Notes: a model not told the origin generated them from the sequence alone. A stretch of 64,000 nt of DNA from Boswellia sacra (GCA_013180625.2 SNVD02015884.1:744001-808000), one strand, 5' to 3'. Shown: positions 35,226 to 48,827, numbered from the stretch's first letter. Translations and numbers: made by a program.

Positions 35226-37235
35226 ATGTGAACTGTGAGCAACACCAATACCAACACCAACACTCCAATTACACCTTCTCTTTCTTTGCTTTTGATCTTT
35301 CTCTCACTTGATCCCCTTGACTAGGTATACTATTATAATTATGTTAATAATTTTATCATTGAAAAGATGCGAGAGGGTGGAGTGTTGTATGTACGTGGTG
35401 GTGCAAAAATCCAAACCCTATTCTCGTATTTGGTGCAAAGTTTTCACCCCCCCTCTGCAGCTTCCCAACTACTTCCCTTTGTTTTTATGCTTTTGGCAAA
35501 GCGATAGATATGGATGCAAGCAAGCATTTCTGGGTCTTACTTCCCATAATGACACATCCCCACTTAAAGTATTGCATCTCTAGTGGGGTTATAATTGAAA
35601 GAAAAGAAAAAAAATGTTTATTCTCCAAGACTAAGCTGTAGTTTTTCCAAGTTTCTTTTACTTTTTCAAGATAACAATCATTTACCCTTTATTGGTCATT
35701 GCTGAAATGTGGACTAGCTAGCCACTTGGAAAGATGTAACTGGCTTTGGCATATGATGAAAAGTGATCTCTCATCACTGTTCTATTAACCTAAAAGTAAT
35801 TAATTAAATTCATTTTCGCAAACTTAAGTTGGAAATTACAATGCAAAGATATGAAATGGTTAGGTGCTAGCCTTAGCCTAGATATAACGTCAAAGAAGAA
35901 GAATATGTGTCGGTTAAACATGAATAAAAGTGTAAAGACTAAAGCGTGTGGACCGGGTGGGTAATATATTGATATATATCTCTCCACTATCAGTTAAGAT
36001 TTTAAGCAATAATTTCCACACTAACAAACCCAGACGAGATCTTCAAGTTTTTTTGAGTGTTTGTTGAATTCTGAATTGGAAAATCCATCTTTATATATAA
36101 CTTTCTTGGAAATTTCTCTCAAGCACTTGTGTGAACCTAATTCTTTGAAAACCATTCAACAAACCAACCAAATTCCGTGAATAAAAAAACTTCACTCAAG
36201 TAAATTCTAGATGTGTTATGTATCAGGGTAGAACTTGATGAATGCCATGGAAAATATCATCTATATTTCCCATGTGCATAATAGATATGGTAGTTTTCAC
36301 TTTACATTATTGACTTGTGTTCTCTTCTAGGCTCTTCTCAATCCACTATCTTAATCAAAACATTAGATATGGATTTAATATAACCAATATAACCAAATGT
36401 GACAAATTTATCTCGACTGACATGCATGCATCTTTTAAAAGGGTAAATTAGAGAGAGAGTGGCAGGTATCCATCGAAGATTTTACCGTTTGAGTTGTTTT
36501 ATACGAACATGCAGTCTGCATAGTTTGAAAGAGACCAGACGGTGGGTTTAGGAAGTTATTGTGAGATCACTAATGCATTGAATTAAAAGCTATATATTTG
36601 GTCTTGTTTACTCAAGTCCAATTTAATGACCCACCACCACTAGACTTTTCATGCCACATTCCGTGACTTGAATGGCCTCATGTCACCAACTTACCAATCC
36701 TGCTTTCCCTTAATGACCCTCCATCCATCTGAAAATTAAAAAAGCTAGCATCTACTGTAACTAGGGCATGCACATATCCATCAATGCATGGGCCACCATA
36801 TTTATTAGTTCCATTTTCTTGCAGAAGAGAAAAGACAAGTCAAGTCAGTTTCGTCCATATTCAAATACAACATATCTTGACTATGACTTGGTTGAGTTAT
36901 AATTAAGTAGCGCACATGATCAAGAACTTGCTTTCTTTCTTCCTTCCCTCAACTGTCTGCGTTTCTGCAGCAGCCACGCATAGGTTTGTGTTTCCATTCT
37001 ACTAAAATAAAGCTACATAATCTGCCACTCTCAACACGTGGAAACATATTTAAAAGCTCAGTGGAAGCATTGTTTACAATAAAGATACAATCACCACACA
37101 AGTGCGAAGTGTGCTAGGTTGCAATTGCATTATATATATAATAATATTATGGTAAGATCGGATGTATAGACAAACATTAACATTATTAGCCCACTTCGTA
37201 CACATTTGTCTCTTCCATTATTCATGCATGCACCA

Positions 37236-37259
37236 CTCTCTCTCTCTCTCTCTCTCTCT
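37236..37259. repeat. (CT)n microsatellite
   Basis: Twelve uninterrupted CT units. Confidence 0.95.
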
Positions 37260-39236
37260 ATCTATACATGCATATATATAGTCAAAAGAATATTTGGATA
37301 AACATGTCCAAACGTACCCAACTTGATTCAATAATTTATCGGTTCGATTCAAGAAATTTAATGAATTCAATTGTTGTACGAAGGTATTATATGATATTAG
37401 AATAAATATCAATGGAAACAAAAGAAAAAAAAATACCCTTTTGGAGTAATTAAAGATTCTCTTCTTGTGGAATGCGTTTATTACTTCTTTTGGCAGCAAA
37501 TTTTGCGCCATGCATCGCGAGGACTCTGACTTGAACACATATGTGTAATGCAAATAAAAACAAGTAGATGGATCATAGCCACTCACAAGCAACACTAGAA
37601 TACAAATATCTGTATGAGCTTCATATGAAAGCACTTTTTTTAGAATTTGTACTCATCTCTTCTAGGGTTTCGGGTCACTAACTCCAATCCATCTCTACTC
37701 CACCAGCCATTATCTTCTTTCATATATTGAGTTGGTTAATGTGACCCATGCAATATGTCAGGTGATTTCACATTCTACATTGCAGAGCAGCACACGCAAG
37801 TCATGTGAAAGTGCTTTTGGATGGTGGAGAACTCGACTCCCATGCTTTTTCCACATATTAATTAAAGTCTTTTTTCAAAGTTTCCATAAATTAAAAGCTA
37901 CGGAAAAAAAAAAAAAAAAAACTGCTTTGTGTTTAAGCGGTGGCTAGCTTCTCTGCTTCTTCCCGTGCAACTTTGACTGCATAACTTGGGGACCATTGCC
38001 ATGCGTTTTCTTTGAATAATGCATGAAAATACCAATATCGCTTATTGGCTTTCTTTAAAGCGACTAAACAAAGCAAGCAAATCTGCTTTTTCTGATTTTG
38101 ACTTGGCTATTGTTTTCGAGATCAAGTCTTCTCCTAAATCCTTTGAATATGGTTTTGAAAATTAATTTCTCGTTTTCCCATTTGTACAAGGACCCGGATT
38201 CTCTGGTTATCACATTTTTCACTTATCCAAGATCTTTAAAAACTTTACTTAAAAAAAAAAAAAGAAGTAATATCACTTTCATAGGTTTCTAATTCATTTC
38301 CAGATATGGGTGTGTATGCATCACTAATATTGCACATTGATTAGTGATAACACCTAGCATACTTGACATGAATATAATTATTAATTGGAGTTTAGGAGAG
38401 ATTATGATCTTAAATCATGAGTTTAATGATCATTATTACAGAAAGTCTTAGGTCAGAAATAGACTCTATTTACAAAAAGTGATGTTTAATATTTTTCTAC
38501 AAGTCTAGAGAGAAAGGCAGACCCAAGGCTTTGAATGATTGCATGGTTTGACACACAATTGCGCAAGAAAAAGGGACATATATTATAGTCTAATTTCTGT
38601 GTGTTCATTCCAAGTTTGAAATTTGAAAACTGAAAATACCGACTAGTATTTGGTTGGGATATCATGCCCATATAAGTCAATACATGATCAATTTAGAAAA
38701 TTGAAGAAATAACTCTTAATCATCAACTGCACCATTTAAAGTTAAATTATATATAGATGACGATCCTAATTTGACAACAAGATGCTAAGTTTGATCATAT
38801 TATTGGATGAGTGATGTGGTACATATTTTCCCACCTCAATGTTTAGTTAAGCAATCAGTATCAAACCCTTATCCCTTGTTTTACTTCAAGGAATAAGAGG
38901 TAAAGGAACATAAATTTTACAAATCATAGAATTGTCTAAAATTCCAACAAGATAGAGAAATTTGAATTTTTGGTCACATCCAATTTATACATAAGTGCTT
39001 TTCCTTTCATATATCACTCTTATAATAAAGATATTTTATGATTAAAAATAAATAAATTGACCCATCTCCCCAAACTATATGATTTTGGCAAAACTTCAAG
39101 AGGGTTTGTGATAAAAAATAGAGATTTTGGTGTTCAGAAAAGAAAAGTGATAATGTAGGAAAACAAGATTATCATATCTAAGGCCACTAGATAACTTTAT
39201 TATTTCCATTATAGCAAGTTAATTAATTAATTGCAA

Positions 39237-39436
39237 AGTAATAGTAGACTTAAAACATTCATACAATATATATTTTACAACATGACGTGTCAGCCTATAT
39301 GATCAAAATTCACTGAAGGAGGAAAAAACAAAAATGGATGAGGGGAATTACATCTCCAATAGGATTTTGTCACTTAGGCTGCCACGTTATATTATAAAAT
39401 TTATGTTTTAAAAATATTGTAAGTCTAGCATTATTA
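39237..39436. mobile_element. MITE, copy 1 of a pair
   Basis: About 200 bp with decayed inverted ends (TAGTAGACTTAAAACATTC on the left, TGTAAGTCTAGCATTATTA on the right). The interior is shared with 46351-46547 (AACAAAAATGGA and GTCACTTAG). No coding capacity. Confidence 0.75.
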
Positions 39437-41409
39437 TTAATTGCATTAGTAGGAATATGAAGATGATGCATGGAAATAATTTCGCTAACTAATGTTTGAG
39501 ACAACAAATCTTCGATTTCCTCGCAAGTTTTGATACTATCATTCTCTAGCTTATTCCTTAAGCAAATTTACAAATGTTATTCAAACATTCAATTTGGATA
39601 ATATTACAAATATAATCAATTTCGCGGTCTAGTTTCATATAATCTCATCTAATACAATTTCATTACATGAATGATCATTAAAACTTCTTTCATATATTAT
39701 TGATTGTTACTTGTCTAATGGTTTTATATTAACTGTTTTATGATAATTATAATGTATTGTTTTGTAACATATGATGATTTATAACTTGATATTTGAGAGA
39801 GAGAGAGGAAAAAAAAAAGAATTTAACGTTTAGAAGATCAAATTAGCAAGAGATAAATGACACACCTCACACAACATGCGCACGATTTTATGCCGAGACA
39901 ATGGATTGTCATTGCTTAAACCAGCTGGTTTAGGTTTATTTATATGGAGTTAGGGATTTGATAGCGTCTAAGAGCGCACGGTGTCCGCAGGTTAAGCAAA
40001 ACAGCCGTGACAGAAAGCTCCCACCACCACTTTAATTTTATTGAGAGACGGGATCCATTTCATGTTTTCTTTAACCACTATTCTAATTCTAATTTCTTTT
40101 TGGGGGTTAATCTAGTAATATGGTAGGTATATTTAGTATCACCCTTGTTGAATATGCTTGCGGGTTGTTTATTGATGCCACCTAAGGTTAAAAGAAAGTG
40201 GCCCAAGTTGATAAAATTTCACAAATAAGAGGGCCCAAATCAAGCCCATTCTTCTTATACAGATAATTCTCCTTCTCAAAGCCTATACTTATATGCGATT
40301 AATAATTTTTTTACCTATATGTAAGATTAAATAAACTTATATTTATAAGAATTTTTACATGGAATTCTATATTCATCGACTGTAACGCAGTTAGGATTCC
40401 TATGTTAAAACCCATCACCGCCTCTGCCATGATTAATAGAAACTTTCAAAACTGTTGGTAGAGAAGAAGACAAATTTAATGAATAAACTACCTTACAACA
40501 ACTATATATATTACATATTTATATAATAACTATGTGACCGAGAATTTAATGTTATACTATGTGAGGTCCATGGATACGTTAAATTATTCTGATGTATTAC
40601 AAAATCAATTTAATATTGGAATAAATGTAAATGGTCCACACAGCAAGTTTACTGACATAAACCTGGCCTGGCATGGCCTTCAATATTAATTCTATATTAT
40701 ATTTATGTATCTGTGCTATTTAAGATTGATTCAGACTTCAACATGGGCAGATTGAGATTCCAACCGTTTGCTTACTTGAATTTGAGTTGTATTCATTGAA
40801 AAATCTTCAATTAAATAATGTTGAGTCCTTAAATTTTAATATTAAATAATTAAATAAAGGGTACATATTAATCCAACTAATATGTTAATAATTTAAGTTG
40901 ACTAGTAGGTATTCTAATAGAACTGGAGTAACTGTTAATTTTAAAATTGGAAAAGTTTCATAAAGTAAACAAGTAATTAATAATGTAGATATTGAATATG
41001 AACACTATTTATATTGAAAAGGCTACGTGTCCTTGCCCATGAATATTATTAATTGATTAGAAGTTAATTGCAACACTTTGTTCTTTGTTAATTGTATTAA
41101 ATATTGATTACCTAACACACGTATAAATATACTCTCAAAATTATTTTGTAAAGTTAAATGCTGGCATCAACGGCTAACTGCCCATGCAAGTCCCGATCTA
41201 TGAAGTATAAATTATTATTAGACTCACTTTTCTTATGTTATAAATATACAAATATTTGTTGAGATAATTCCAAAAATCAATCTTCAATTCAAATGGTAGG
41301 TTGTAACCCATCTTTTTAAAGTTGGAATCACTAGTGATCAAATTGTACCATATTTATGTTAGTCGAACCATTTATGTCCCTCTCGATCGAACTCCAATCC
41401 CATAATTGA

Positions 41410-41535
41410 GGAGATAACGAAGGGTAAAATCTTTTTAAATTGTCATTAGAAGGGTACGAATCTAAGACCTTGATGCAGCTGAATGTATCAAACCTCAGAC
41501 TCCTTAATCAACTGGGTTACCCATTGAGGCATTGC
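41410..41535 (-). mobile_element. tRNA-derived SINE-like piece
   Basis: On the minus strand a box A-like AACCCAGTTGATTAAGGAG is followed by GATACATTCAGCTGCATCAA and a box B-like AGATTCGTACCC. The same order occurs at 45287-45400. Pol III boxes are degenerate, so it is a fossil rather than a tRNA gene. Confidence 0.4.
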
Positions 41536-42539
41536 CGACTTAACTATAAAGAATATGATTTTATATTAAATTGAAAATAAATTTTAAAAAGGTGAAAATT
41601 TGTTTCTATGATTGGTTACTCACACTAGGAAGGAGGGAAAGTAAAGCAATGTTACAAATTTGTAAAACGATGAACGCTTCCCTTTATTGTATACTTTGTT
41701 CTAAACGTTACATCCCATACCCAAATTCTAAAATTGGAAACTTTTAGGTCAAAAGGGGGTTTGTAAATTAAAAATTAAAAGTGAAAAAACAAACATGGTT
41801 TGTACTAAAGAAATCCTCATCTGTCCCTTTGGACCACACTGCCTTGTATTCGTGCTGCCGGCAACGCTCCCTTTCTCGTTTGTGTGAAAACGGAGACAAT
41901 GAGAATCCATTCACTTAACATATTACAGCGTCCAAATCTCAGATCCAACGTCGGACCCACCTTTCATCTAATATTAGTTTACAACCTATAACACCCAATC
42001 ACCGGAAGTGGGACCCATCTCTACCTTAAATGCTATGGGCCACCTTGAACCACCCAAATCAATCAAGATTCATGACCAAACCTCCCGAATATCTAAATAT
42101 AGGAATTCTTATACTCATCCTACCAAATTAAATTACGCGTGATTAATTAATAATTATCAAATAAATATATTAATAAAAAATAATATAAATTTTTATATAA
42201 AATACATAAATTGATGGGTAATAACATAATTAAAAATAGTTTATATGTAAAATTAATTGATTTAATCAATAGTGATAGTATGTGAATATATGAGTATTAT
42301 AATTTACATATATAAATTTATATAAAGAGTTTATAAGAATAATACTATTCATTGATAATATTAGAACTTACTATATCATCTTATGATCTATTCAATATAT
42401 GATATTTTATCTGTCATATCATTTAGAATAAATTTAAGATAAAAATTAAGCGTATCGTTACTCATACGTATACATACAGTAAATCACATAAAATATGAAT
42501 TAAATTAATAGAAAAATAAGAAAATAACTTAAATTATGA

Positions 42540-42745
42540 GGTGTTTTTAACAAATGATCTTATTCTTTAAAATTTATACGTTATAATCATGTTCGACGTT
42601 TGATAATATTTGACGAATTCGTTTGACAGTGTTCGAGCGGTGAGTTCAATAAATATTTAAAAGTATCAGATACTCGATAAAAAATCATGTTATATAAATT
42701 TTTAGAGATATTATTATTTTTACGATCTACATTTAAACTTAGATT
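42540..42745. repeat. Dispersed repeat related to 34620-34920
   Basis: Both contain AAATTTAT..TATAATCAT.TTCGA, then GACAGT.TTCGA words and an ATCATGTTATATAAATTT / TCATGACATTTAAAATTT block in the same order. Origin unknown. Confidence 0.45.
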
Positions 42746-43335
42746 TTTTTTTCAAACTTTCAATGAGTTAATTATCGATTCCTTTTTAGAAATAAAAAAT
42801 AGCAACGTTCATGTCCAAAAATGAAGATATCAAGGGGGCCATTGCCAAGGATGGTTGCTACGAGGTGGAGCCTGCAAAAAAAAAAAAAAAATCGATCAAA
42901 TTGTTGCAATAATGTCGAATGCAATACCAAAAGTTCGACTTTAAACTTTAAATTTTTAAAGAGAAATTCTTAAATATAAAAAATCTAAAGATAAAAGAAT
43001 AAGGCAAAAATGAACCGATGAAATCAACCGGAAAAAAAAAACCAAAAAAATCTTAAGCATATCCAATACAATTTTAAATATAATTTCATTTAAATTTAAT
43101 AAAATCAAATATATTCTTGTTTTTTAATATAAACTCGACAATGAATATTAAGGAGTCGTTTCCAAAGCGAGTCCGAGTGAGACACACACCTCTCATTTCG
43201 CGCCAAATTAAGAAGGGGCCCAGGGCCCATCCGGTCGGTGGCTATGCATCGCATGACCACTTTCCGTTACCTTATCGATTCTCCATATTTTACTTCTGTT
43301 AGTTTTATTTTTTACGAACACCTAGACGGCTTGGA

Positions 43336-43341
43336 CACGTG
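43336..43341 (+). promoter_or_regulatory. G-box / ABRE in the HIPP26-like promoter
   Basis: CACGTG within GGACACGTGGCAG, about 315 bases before the start codon. This is the core bound by ABF-type bZIPs; Arabidopsis HIPP26 responds to stress, which fits. Confidence 0.5.
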
Positions 43342-43437
43342 GCAGAGAGTGAGCGGTGATGAACTAAATAAATCAGACGACCCAGATTTCGATGAAGACC
43401 TGCAGAGTAGAGGAGAGAGCCGCTGCTTGTATAAGTG

Positions 43438-43450
43438 TATATATATAAGT
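43438..43450 (+). promoter_or_regulatory. TATA box of the HIPP26-like gene
   Basis: GTATATATATAAG, about 210 bases before the ATG. Confidence 0.5.
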
Positions 43451-43653
43451 GGAGGTCCCCAACTGTCAATCGCAACATCATTGCCGCGCTTTACAGACAA
43501 AAGCACTTCTGGGATATTTTGGCTTCTTATTATTCTTATCTTTATACATACTCATAATTCTGCTTCTCTGCAGTACCAACTTTCGGCTTAAATCACCAAA
43601 CAACAGAGAGAAGAGAAGGAAGAAACATACACACAAACAGAGAAAAGAGAAAA

Positions 43654-44806
43654 ATGGGTGCTCTTGATCATTTCTCCAATCTCTTTGACTGCTCCCATGG
43701 CAGTTCCAGGCTCAAGAAACGCAAGCAGTTGCAGGTACTCTTCAGTCTTTCATGTCTTCAAATAACCTTCGCTGTGTTTGCTTGTCTATTATATCGCGTA
43801 TCGGCTTTTAATAGGCTTTAAGAAATAATAAGAAGCACCTTTGTTAATATTTATGATGTGCTTATTTATTAGTAGATCAACTGGTTCATAATATTTAACC
43901 AAAGAAATCTTCTTGATATGCATAGATCTTGTCCCATAATTTATCTTTCTTTTAAGTTATTTTTAATGAATATTAATCTTTTAATTAATGTTTACTATGG
44001 CAGTGTTTGGTCAACATTATTTATTTACTTATTTTCTGGGACAAAAGCACTTCTCTGTTAATTTTCTTTTCTTAAAAAAGTTTTTCCTTTCATCAGAGTT
44101 TCAAAGATTTGTAACTCTTTTTCCCTACAAAAAATCTTCCCTTTCGGCTTTCACTTATGCATGATAGAGCAGACAACTCGTAAGTGCTTCTGGGTCTGTC
44201 ACTGTACTTCAATTTGCTTCTGCCACCTCTCCGGACAAATGCTAGGGTATTTTGGTCATTTTAATATGCCTGCCGTCCTGCCCTGGCTGTTCCTGTGCGG
44301 ATCTCAGTCAGATTTTCCAGTGTGTATATATATAATATAATCACATCGTTAACATAAAACCAGCCAACTATTCTTTGCCACGTGGAATGCGGGTACTGAT
44401 TATACTGATTTTGTGTAATCAGACGGTGGAGGTGAAGGTCCGCATAGACTGCGAGGGATGCGAGCGCAAGGTGAAGCGAGCTCTGGAGGGAATGAAAGGC
44501 GTGAAACAAGTGGACGTAGAGCGCAAAGCCAACAAAGTCACAGTCGTTGGATATGTTGACCCTTCCAAGGTCGTGGCACGTGTTGCCCATCGCACGGGCA
44601 AGAAAGCGGAGCTCTGGCCCTACGTGCCCTATGATGTTGTGGCCCACCCTTATGCCCCTGGAGTCTATGACAAAAAGGCCCCAGCTGGGTACGTGCGGAG
44701 ATCTGATGACCCACAAGTGTCCCAACTCGCACGTGCTAGCTCCACAGAAGTTAGGTACACTACAGCTTTCAGTGACGAGAATCCTCAAGCGTGTGCCATC
44801 ATGTGA
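43654..44806 (+). CDS. HIPP26: Heavy-metal-associated isoprenylated plant protein (HIPP26-like)
   Basis: Small metallochaperone (Cu, Zn, Cd binding in the family) anchored by a farnesyl group and linked to drought and cold responses. Exons 43654-43734 and 44423-44806 (TTGCAG|GT ... AATCAG|AC) join in frame to 154 residues. The N-terminus MGALDHFSNLFDCSHG and basic LKKRKQLQ match HIPP26. The HMA domain (about 28-92) has the metal pair in DCEGC (C37, C40). Conserved GKKAELWPYVPYDVVAHPYA and LARASSTEVRYTTAFSDENP follow, and the last four residues CAIM form the CaaX box for prenylation. HIPP26 rather than HIPP27 is favoured by the SHG start and the ARASSTEVRYTTAF block. Confidence 0.95.
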
Positions 44807-45198
44807 TGATCATCGTTATGATGAGGGATCGACGATCGTGATGAAGTTGTTGAATATTATTATTATTATTTGGTGTGCCAGAATTATTTTCTCTTGTCAG
44901 CTTGTCCAGTTTGTTTAATTAGCTGTAAAGTGTATTATTGAATCTTGATTAGAAGTGTTTTTGTGTTTGTTGAAAACAATCAAAACATGTTATAGAAAAT
45001 CAACTCTTAATTGGTAATTAGGCTTGTAAAGCATGGTGTAATCATGTTTAAACGTTGAATAAATTATGCAGTTTGGCAAGCTGTAAAAGTGAAACAGAAC
45101 CACAACCAGAAGCAAAAAGCTGTTCTCCCATTTGAAATTATGCGAAATTCCAATAAATAATAGATTAAGGGGAGGTTTTTAAGATATAGAAAAAGCTT

Positions 45199-45222
45199 AA
45201 TTATTATTATTATTATTATTTA
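45199..45222. repeat. (ATT)n microsatellite
   Basis: Seven TTA/ATT units downstream of the HIPP gene. Confidence 0.8.
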
Positions 45223-45286
45223 ATTAAGTTTTTAAATAAGCTATGTGATATGTGAAATTATTGTGTTAAATGGAGTGATAAAACGT

Positions 45287-45400
45287 CCCTACAAGATAGC
45301 CTAATTGGTCGAGAGTTATGAGATTTAGTGTATTTAGCTACATCAAGTTATAGATTTGTCTCTCGGGAGTCCGGCCATGGGGTCAGGGCACTTGATTGAC
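45287..45400 (+). mobile_element. tRNA-derived SINE-like piece
   Basis: TAGCCTAATTGGTCGAG resembles box A. It is followed by TTTAGCTACATCAAGTTA and a degenerate box B region. It is related to the inverted piece at 41410-41535. Confidence 0.4.
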
Positions 45401-45915
45401 CTCTCTCTTTAATTGGGGTCAGGTCTAGACGGATATAAATGTTTATGTTCATTGCGTGCACGGGTCATGGGATTGAGGCGTCCAACTAACTGCCTGTTAT
45501 TAGGGCTTGGGACCTCCTCTCATTAGGGCTTGGTCGATTTGGTGTAGAAATCTGAGTTAAGAAAAAAAAGAAAAAAGAAAAAAAAATGGTGCCATGGAGC
45601 AAAGAAAAAGGAGGAGAGGAAGCAAACAAAGAGAGTTATAGAAATGATCCAAAAGGTAGTGAAAAGTTGTTTTCATAATGTGAAATGGAATATAAATTCC
45701 ATGATTGAATAAAAATTGAGAAAGTGGGAATCCTAACGGTGGGATGGTCCAGCTCTTTTATGAACCTAACGAGGGAGACAATGAGCTACTTCTTCAGTTA
45801 ATATGCCATTCAATGTGAGCTCACCCATGTGCGCCACCACATTGATCACGGGCCTTGCCCTTTTGCTATCAAATCAATCGAATCAATTGATCGTGATTTA
45901 TTGCAACCATATATA

Positions 45916-47530
45916 TCACATTATTTGGTAAAACTTTCTCCTTCTTTTGTAGACTTGTATGAGAAAAGCACATTCTTATATTAGAAACTATTAGCTGGAA
46001 CAGCCCAATACATGTAAAAGAAGAGTATGCATTCATTTGATTGTTTTATAAAAATATAACTAAATAATGTTATGACTTCAAAAGCTTATTTTATACTGTG
46101 GGCTCAATTTTGTTATTTAAACTCTAATATGTTACTTTACATAGAAGATTCTCTAACCCATATTTGTGTAATTTCATTTGCGATATATAAGCTTACAAAC
46201 AAATTTATATAACTAATCTACAAATAGAAATTTATCGAATGTTTTAATGATAATATTTTTAGACTCATATACTGTGAAACCTCTTTTATCTTATTTTTAA
46301 ACTGTTATACTTAAATATTAATATTAGAACGTTAAGATTAAGTGATTGAGTAATATTAGACTTACAACATTCATACAATCTAAATTCTACAACATGATTT
46401 GACAGTCTATACGACGAAAATTTACTAGACGAGAAAAAAAACAAAAATGGACGAGAGAAATTACATCTCTAATATGATTATGTCACTTAGTCTGTCACAT
46501 CATTTTGTAGAGTTTATATTGTATGAATGTTATAAGTCTAATATTATTACTTGACAAATATATCTACTTGACTTCAACTTTCAAATTGATTGGCTATTAC
46601 CAACAATAACTCAATCAAAACATTTTCTAGACCCCAATCCTGTGAAATTTATTGATGGAGGGTAATAATTCACCAATTGACTGCGAAAGGGATAATAACA
46701 AATCCTAACACCACCCAGCTTGCCATCCTAATCCTGTTCTTTTCACTTTCCAGGATTTGCTTCCTGGAAATTGCTTTTGGAGCGGAGATTGTCAAGTTGT
46801 CATCATCACTCCTAGGATTATTTCGTGATCCAATACGCTAAACAAGGCTTCAATTTTCAATATTCCCACGAATCAAGTGCCACAAATTCAACTACTAGTC
46901 ATCGAAGCAACTAATTTAGTAATAATCTTTCTATTTCAAAAATTTTCACCTTAGCAAGGGGCAAATACCCAAAAGAAAATTAGTTTGCAATTTTTTTTTA
47001 AATCCAAATATTAAAATATATTCAGATGGTCATCGTTTTCTTGATATAATTTTTGAAGTTTAATTGCATTGTCAAAACTTAAACAATGAAAATTCTAAAA
47101 CAGTTTCTCTCTTTCCAACGTTTCTCTGTACTTGGGCCTAACTGGGCTTGATTTCACATACAAAGTTGGGTTAATGGCAGTAATGGTCAAATTGATTTGT
47201 TTTTAGCATATTCAATGTTTTTAATTAATTACTTAACCTAAATTCAGATCAAATGGTTGATTTTTTTTTTTTTTTTGGATAAGTTGTTAGATAAATTACA
47301 AGTATATAGTTGACAAGTTCAAAACTCTAGCCTAACGGTTTTCATAATCTCACTTGTGAATTCATCATATCATCAAATCATCTTCTTCAAACAAATTGAT
47401 TTTGATATATGATTTGTCAATTGATGAGAGGGGTGCCCGTCAACTCGTCACATCCGACAAGCATTTTATTTAACACGTCGAATGACAATTAGGTTAAGTT
47501 AATCAATAAAAAATAAAAATGGGGTTTTGT
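45916..47530. repeat. Duplicated intergenic block, copy A
   Basis: Collinear with 49079-50225 over shared words such as CAGCCCAATACATGTAA, GATAATAACAAATCCTAACA, GATTTGCTTCCTGGAAATTG and CGTGGGCCTAACTGGGCTTG (one variant). Copy A carries the MITE at 46351-46547 that copy B lacks. In both copies an acceptor-like TTTCAG (TTCCAG here) leads into a short frame DLLPGNCFW.GDCQVV that ends in a stop; I do not recognise it. Confidence 0.85.
46351..46547. mobile_element. MITE, copy 2, with intact inverted ends
   Basis: A 197-bp element with a 29-bp terminal inverted repeat, one mismatch: left TAATATTAGACTTACAACAT (first 20), right ATGTTATAAGTCTAATATTA (last 20). No coding capacity. The family (Tc1/mariner-like or other) is unassigned because the target duplication cannot be told from the palindromic TAATATTA end. 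The paralogous block at 49079-50225 lacks it. Confidence 0.85.
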
Positions 47531-47575
47531 CAAATTTCAAGATAACTCATCCAACTTGATTTCAAAGTAAATTCT

Positions 47576-48206
47576 TGCCCATCCACTAGTCAACTTTTTG
47601 GCCACATTTTATTATCAAGTTACATTTCCATTTTATCATTTTATACATTTACTTCCTAATAAATAAATTCATCACAGGAATCTACTTACACTATCAATAT
47701 ATCAAGTTGCCGCAATAACAGTGGTTTTTATTTTAGTCATTCGCATTTTATGCAATTAAAAAACCACAAATTTTATTTTATTAGATTTTTATTTTATGTA
47801 GCAATAACATGCTTTTTTTTTTAATTTAGACTTCATAGTGTGATGGAAAATAAAAAAGAAAAAAAACGTATTAATTTACAATAAAACTACCCAACAATTT
47901 CTTGCCAACTCCTAGTCAACTTTTTGGCCACATTCTATTATAAAGTTACATTTCCATTTGATCATTTTATACATTTTACTTCCTAATAAATAAATTTATC
48001 ATAGGGATCTACCTACTCCATCAAATGTATCAAGTTGTTAATATTGGTTTTTATTTTAGTCATTTGTATTTTATGAAATTAAAAAAACCAAAAAATTAAT
48101 TGTATTAGTTTTTTTTAATGTAAAAATAAAATTTTTTTAGGTAGATTTCTTATTATGATAGAAAATTAAAAAAAGAAATAAAACGTATCAATTTACAATA
48201 AAAGTA
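47576..48206. repeat. Tandem duplication, two units of about 310 bp
   Basis: Unit 1 (47576-47893) and unit 2 (47902-48206) share TAGTCAACTTTTTGGCCACA, ACTTCCTAATAAATAAATT and ATCAAGTTG, and both end in AATTTACAATAAAA. AT-rich, no frame. Confidence 0.85.
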
Positions 48207-48827
48207 GGCCTCGCCAATTAGCTCGTTAGCAAGTTTGACTGAGCTTGGTGGAAGGCACAGACTAAGAAATAGGAATGGTAATGGGTCCATTCTGGGCCAG
48301 TTCCACTAGTAACCAGAACTAGAACTATTAAAGAATCTTGGGCCCAGAACCATCACAGTTTTACTCTCTTGGAACCAGTCGAACCAGAACCATAGTTCTA
48401 AATTCTAATGGTTACCTGCAGGTCTAACAAATATAGAAGGGAAGTTGGAGCTATGCTAAGGGTTCATGATGGACTTCTTTTCCTTGGTTATGGATGTGGA
48501 GTTATAAACGTTTGGAAGTGGAAGGCTGCAGCGGAGCAAAAGCACAGATGGTCACTCTTTTTTGGTTTGGTTAAGTAATTTCTTGCAAGAGTCGGACTTC
48601 AATGACTTTGTTTATATTCTTTCTCTGGCATGTGTTTATTGATGATCAGAGACATAAATGTTGTCATTTCTGTAATCACTCCCCAATCGACTCTCCGTAG
48701 TATGAATCTATGAATAAATATGCTTCAATTTCCATTTTTTTTCCTGTTTGAATATATATCTAGTTTATACATCTTTCCACAACAAAATGTTGTGACCCTG
48801 TACAACTATGCATACAATTTTCTTTAG

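Larger units (their letters stand above)
35226..43300. other. 8 kb gene-poor region
   Basis: AT-rich throughout, with one (CT)n tract (37236-37259), one MITE (39237-39436) and a SINE-like piece (41410-41535). 41800-42060 is GC-richer without a frame. No coding exon could be supported on either strand. Confidence 0.5.

Noticed and set aside
35017..35268. Two overlapping minus-strand frames of about 80 codons rich in Trp and Cys
   Set aside because: They cover the hairpin locus; no signal peptide or family match, and both frames are equally open.
37218..37634. 138-codon minus-strand frame
   Set aside because: Ends in a (GA)n tract read as RERERERE; hydrophobic stretch is due to T-rich DNA; no recognisable protein.
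44261..44788. Open frame of 175 codons on the minus strand
   Set aside because: It lies opposite the HIPP26-like exon 2 and is an antisense shadow of its GC-rich codons; no motif or start context.
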